A stretch of 6,626 nucleotides of DNA, from NCBI GenBank assembly GCA_900546215.1, contig URCD01000115.1, positions 1 through 6,626 of the forward strand, written 5' to 3'. The notes under the pieces are model-generated. The model made no database searches. It worked only from the letters and a program-made list of their open reading frames with translations, and was not told where the DNA came from. The position numbers and the translations under genes are program-made. Below are positions 5,968 through 6,626 of the stretch, piece after piece; position 1 is the stretch's first letter; every line of letters begins with the position of its first letter. The stretch comes from an uncultured Eubacteriales bacterium (GTDB lineage: Bacteria; Bacillota; Clostridia; Lachnospirales; Anaerotignaceae).

Positions 5968-5997
5968 AGGTGAATTTAGTAAATTTGAGGTGAAAAT

Positions 5998-6626
5998 ATG
6001 GCTAAGCTTTTAGTTTTACCAAAATTATCGGTTGTAATGAAGGACGGTACGATAATTAACTGGTATTTTAAAGTGGGCGACTACATCAATAAGGGCGATG
6101 TGCTTTACGATGTTGAAGCCGGAAAAATGGGCGGCTCGGCTGAAGCGGAGGATGAAGGAACACTTCTTAAAATCCTTGTTAATGTCGGAGAAAAGGCGAA
6201 ATGCGGTCAGGCCGTTGCGATAATCGGGGAGACGGGCGAGGACTATACCGAGCTGATTCCCAAGGAAGAGGAAAAAACAGAGGAAGAGGTCAAAAAGACA
6301 ACTGTTGCCGTTATCGGGGGAGGCCCGGGCGGATATGTGGCGGCAATACGCGCGGCTCAGCTTGGCGCCGAGGTTACTCTGGTTGAAAAGCAGCATATAG
6401 GAGGAACCTGCCTTAACGAGGGATGTATACCTACGAAGGCCCTTCTCCACAGCGCTGAGGTCTATGAGGAAGCTAAAAACGGAGCAAAGATAGGCGTTAT
6501 AGCTGAACCTAAGCTTGATTTTGGCAAGGTAATGGACAACAAAAGGAACGTAGTAGACCGTCTTGTTGGAGGAATACACACACTGCTTAAGGCAAACGGC
6601 GTGACAATTGTTGACGGCGAGGCAAG
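5998..6626 (+). CDS. lpdA: Dihydrolipoyl dehydrogenase (E3) with N-terminal lipoyl domain, 3' end outside window
   Basis: The first 209 residues are present and the frame is open at the right edge. Residues 1-80 form a lipoyl domain: M-A-K-L-L-V-L-P-K-L-S, W-Y-F-K-V-G-D-Y-I-N-K-G-D, and the turn V-E-A-G-K-M-G-G with K43 as the likely lipoylated lysine. A charged linker (about 81-101, rich in E and K) leads to the flavoprotein. There V-A-V-I-G-G-G-P-G-G-Y-V-A-A (103-116) is the FAD dinucleotide fold, and G-G-T-C-L-N-E-G-C-I-P-T-K carries the redox disulfide C138/C143. The enzyme oxidises dihydrolipoyl groups with NAD+, or runs in reverse. E3 proteins with their own lipoyl arm are known from some Firmicute 2-oxoacid and acetoin dehydrogenase complexes. 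GAGGTG five bases before ATG 5998 sets the start. Its place behind OsmC and the cupins and near lplA suggests it may also reduce OsmC. The NAD and dimer domains are beyond the edge. Confidence 0.94.
   Translation, partial: MAKLLVLPKLSVVMKDGTIINWYFKVGDYINKGDVLYDVEAGKMGGSAEAEDEGTLLKILVNVGEKAKCGQAVAIIGETGEDYTELIPKEEEKTEEEVKKTTVAVIGGGPGGYVAAIRAAQLGAEVTLVEKQHIGGTCLNEGCIPTKALLHSAEVYEEAKNGAKIGVIAEPKLDFGKVMDNKRNVVDRLVGGIHTLLKANGVTIVDGEA

Noticed and set aside
6025..6579. Minus-strand open frame opposite the lipoyl-E3 gene
   Set aside because: The plus strand here encodes a clear lipoyl domain and FAD/disulfide motifs; the opposite frame shows no recognisable protein.
1..6626. CRISPR array, insertion sequence, tRNA or rRNA
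   Set aside because: No regularly spaced repeats of CRISPR type, no transposase or terminal inverted repeats, and no tRNA cloverleaf or rRNA-like stretch was seen.

Overview
The window looks like chromosome of an anaerobic, low-to-mid GC Firmicute, most likely a member of the Clostridia. The grounds are AGGAG-type ribosome binding sites before almost every gene, frequent AGA and ATA codons, AT-rich spacers with sigma-A type promoters, and gene families common in that group. Genus cannot be assigned by eye.

Left part (1-1598): the C-terminal end of a CaiB/BaiF-type CoA-transferase runs in from the left edge and stops at a clean terminator. Next comes a small gene of unknown function (448-986) whose reading frame is broken at two points, each explained by one extra base, and then a TetR-family regulator 21 bases further on.

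Middle (1599-4449): a 286-base gene-free stretch holds helically spaced repeats, a palindrome, an extended -10 promoter and a foldable leader RNA. It precedes a complete PutP-type sodium/solute symporter. The symporter converges on a minus-strand lipoate-protein ligase (lplA), and the two share a bidirectional terminator.

Right part (4450-6626): from a divergent regulatory region with a very good sigma-A promoter (TTGACC, 17 bases, TATGAT) runs a rightward gene cluster: cupin, OsmC-family thiol protein, second cupin (about 70% identical to the first), then a dihydrolipoyl dehydrogenase carrying its own N-terminal lipoyl domain, cut by the right edge.

The most interesting reading is functional. 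LplA attaches lipoate to lipoyl domains, the lipoyl-E3 fusion can reduce its own lipoyl arm with NADH, and Ohr/OsmC proteins are known to be reduced by dihydrolipoyl groups. The cluster may therefore be a self-contained lipoyl-dependent thiol redox or detoxification module, with the paired small metal-binding cupins as unassigned partners. The domain identities are seen in the sequence; the joint function is inference, and a conventional 2-oxoacid or acetoin dehydrogenase operon continuing past the right edge is the main alternative.
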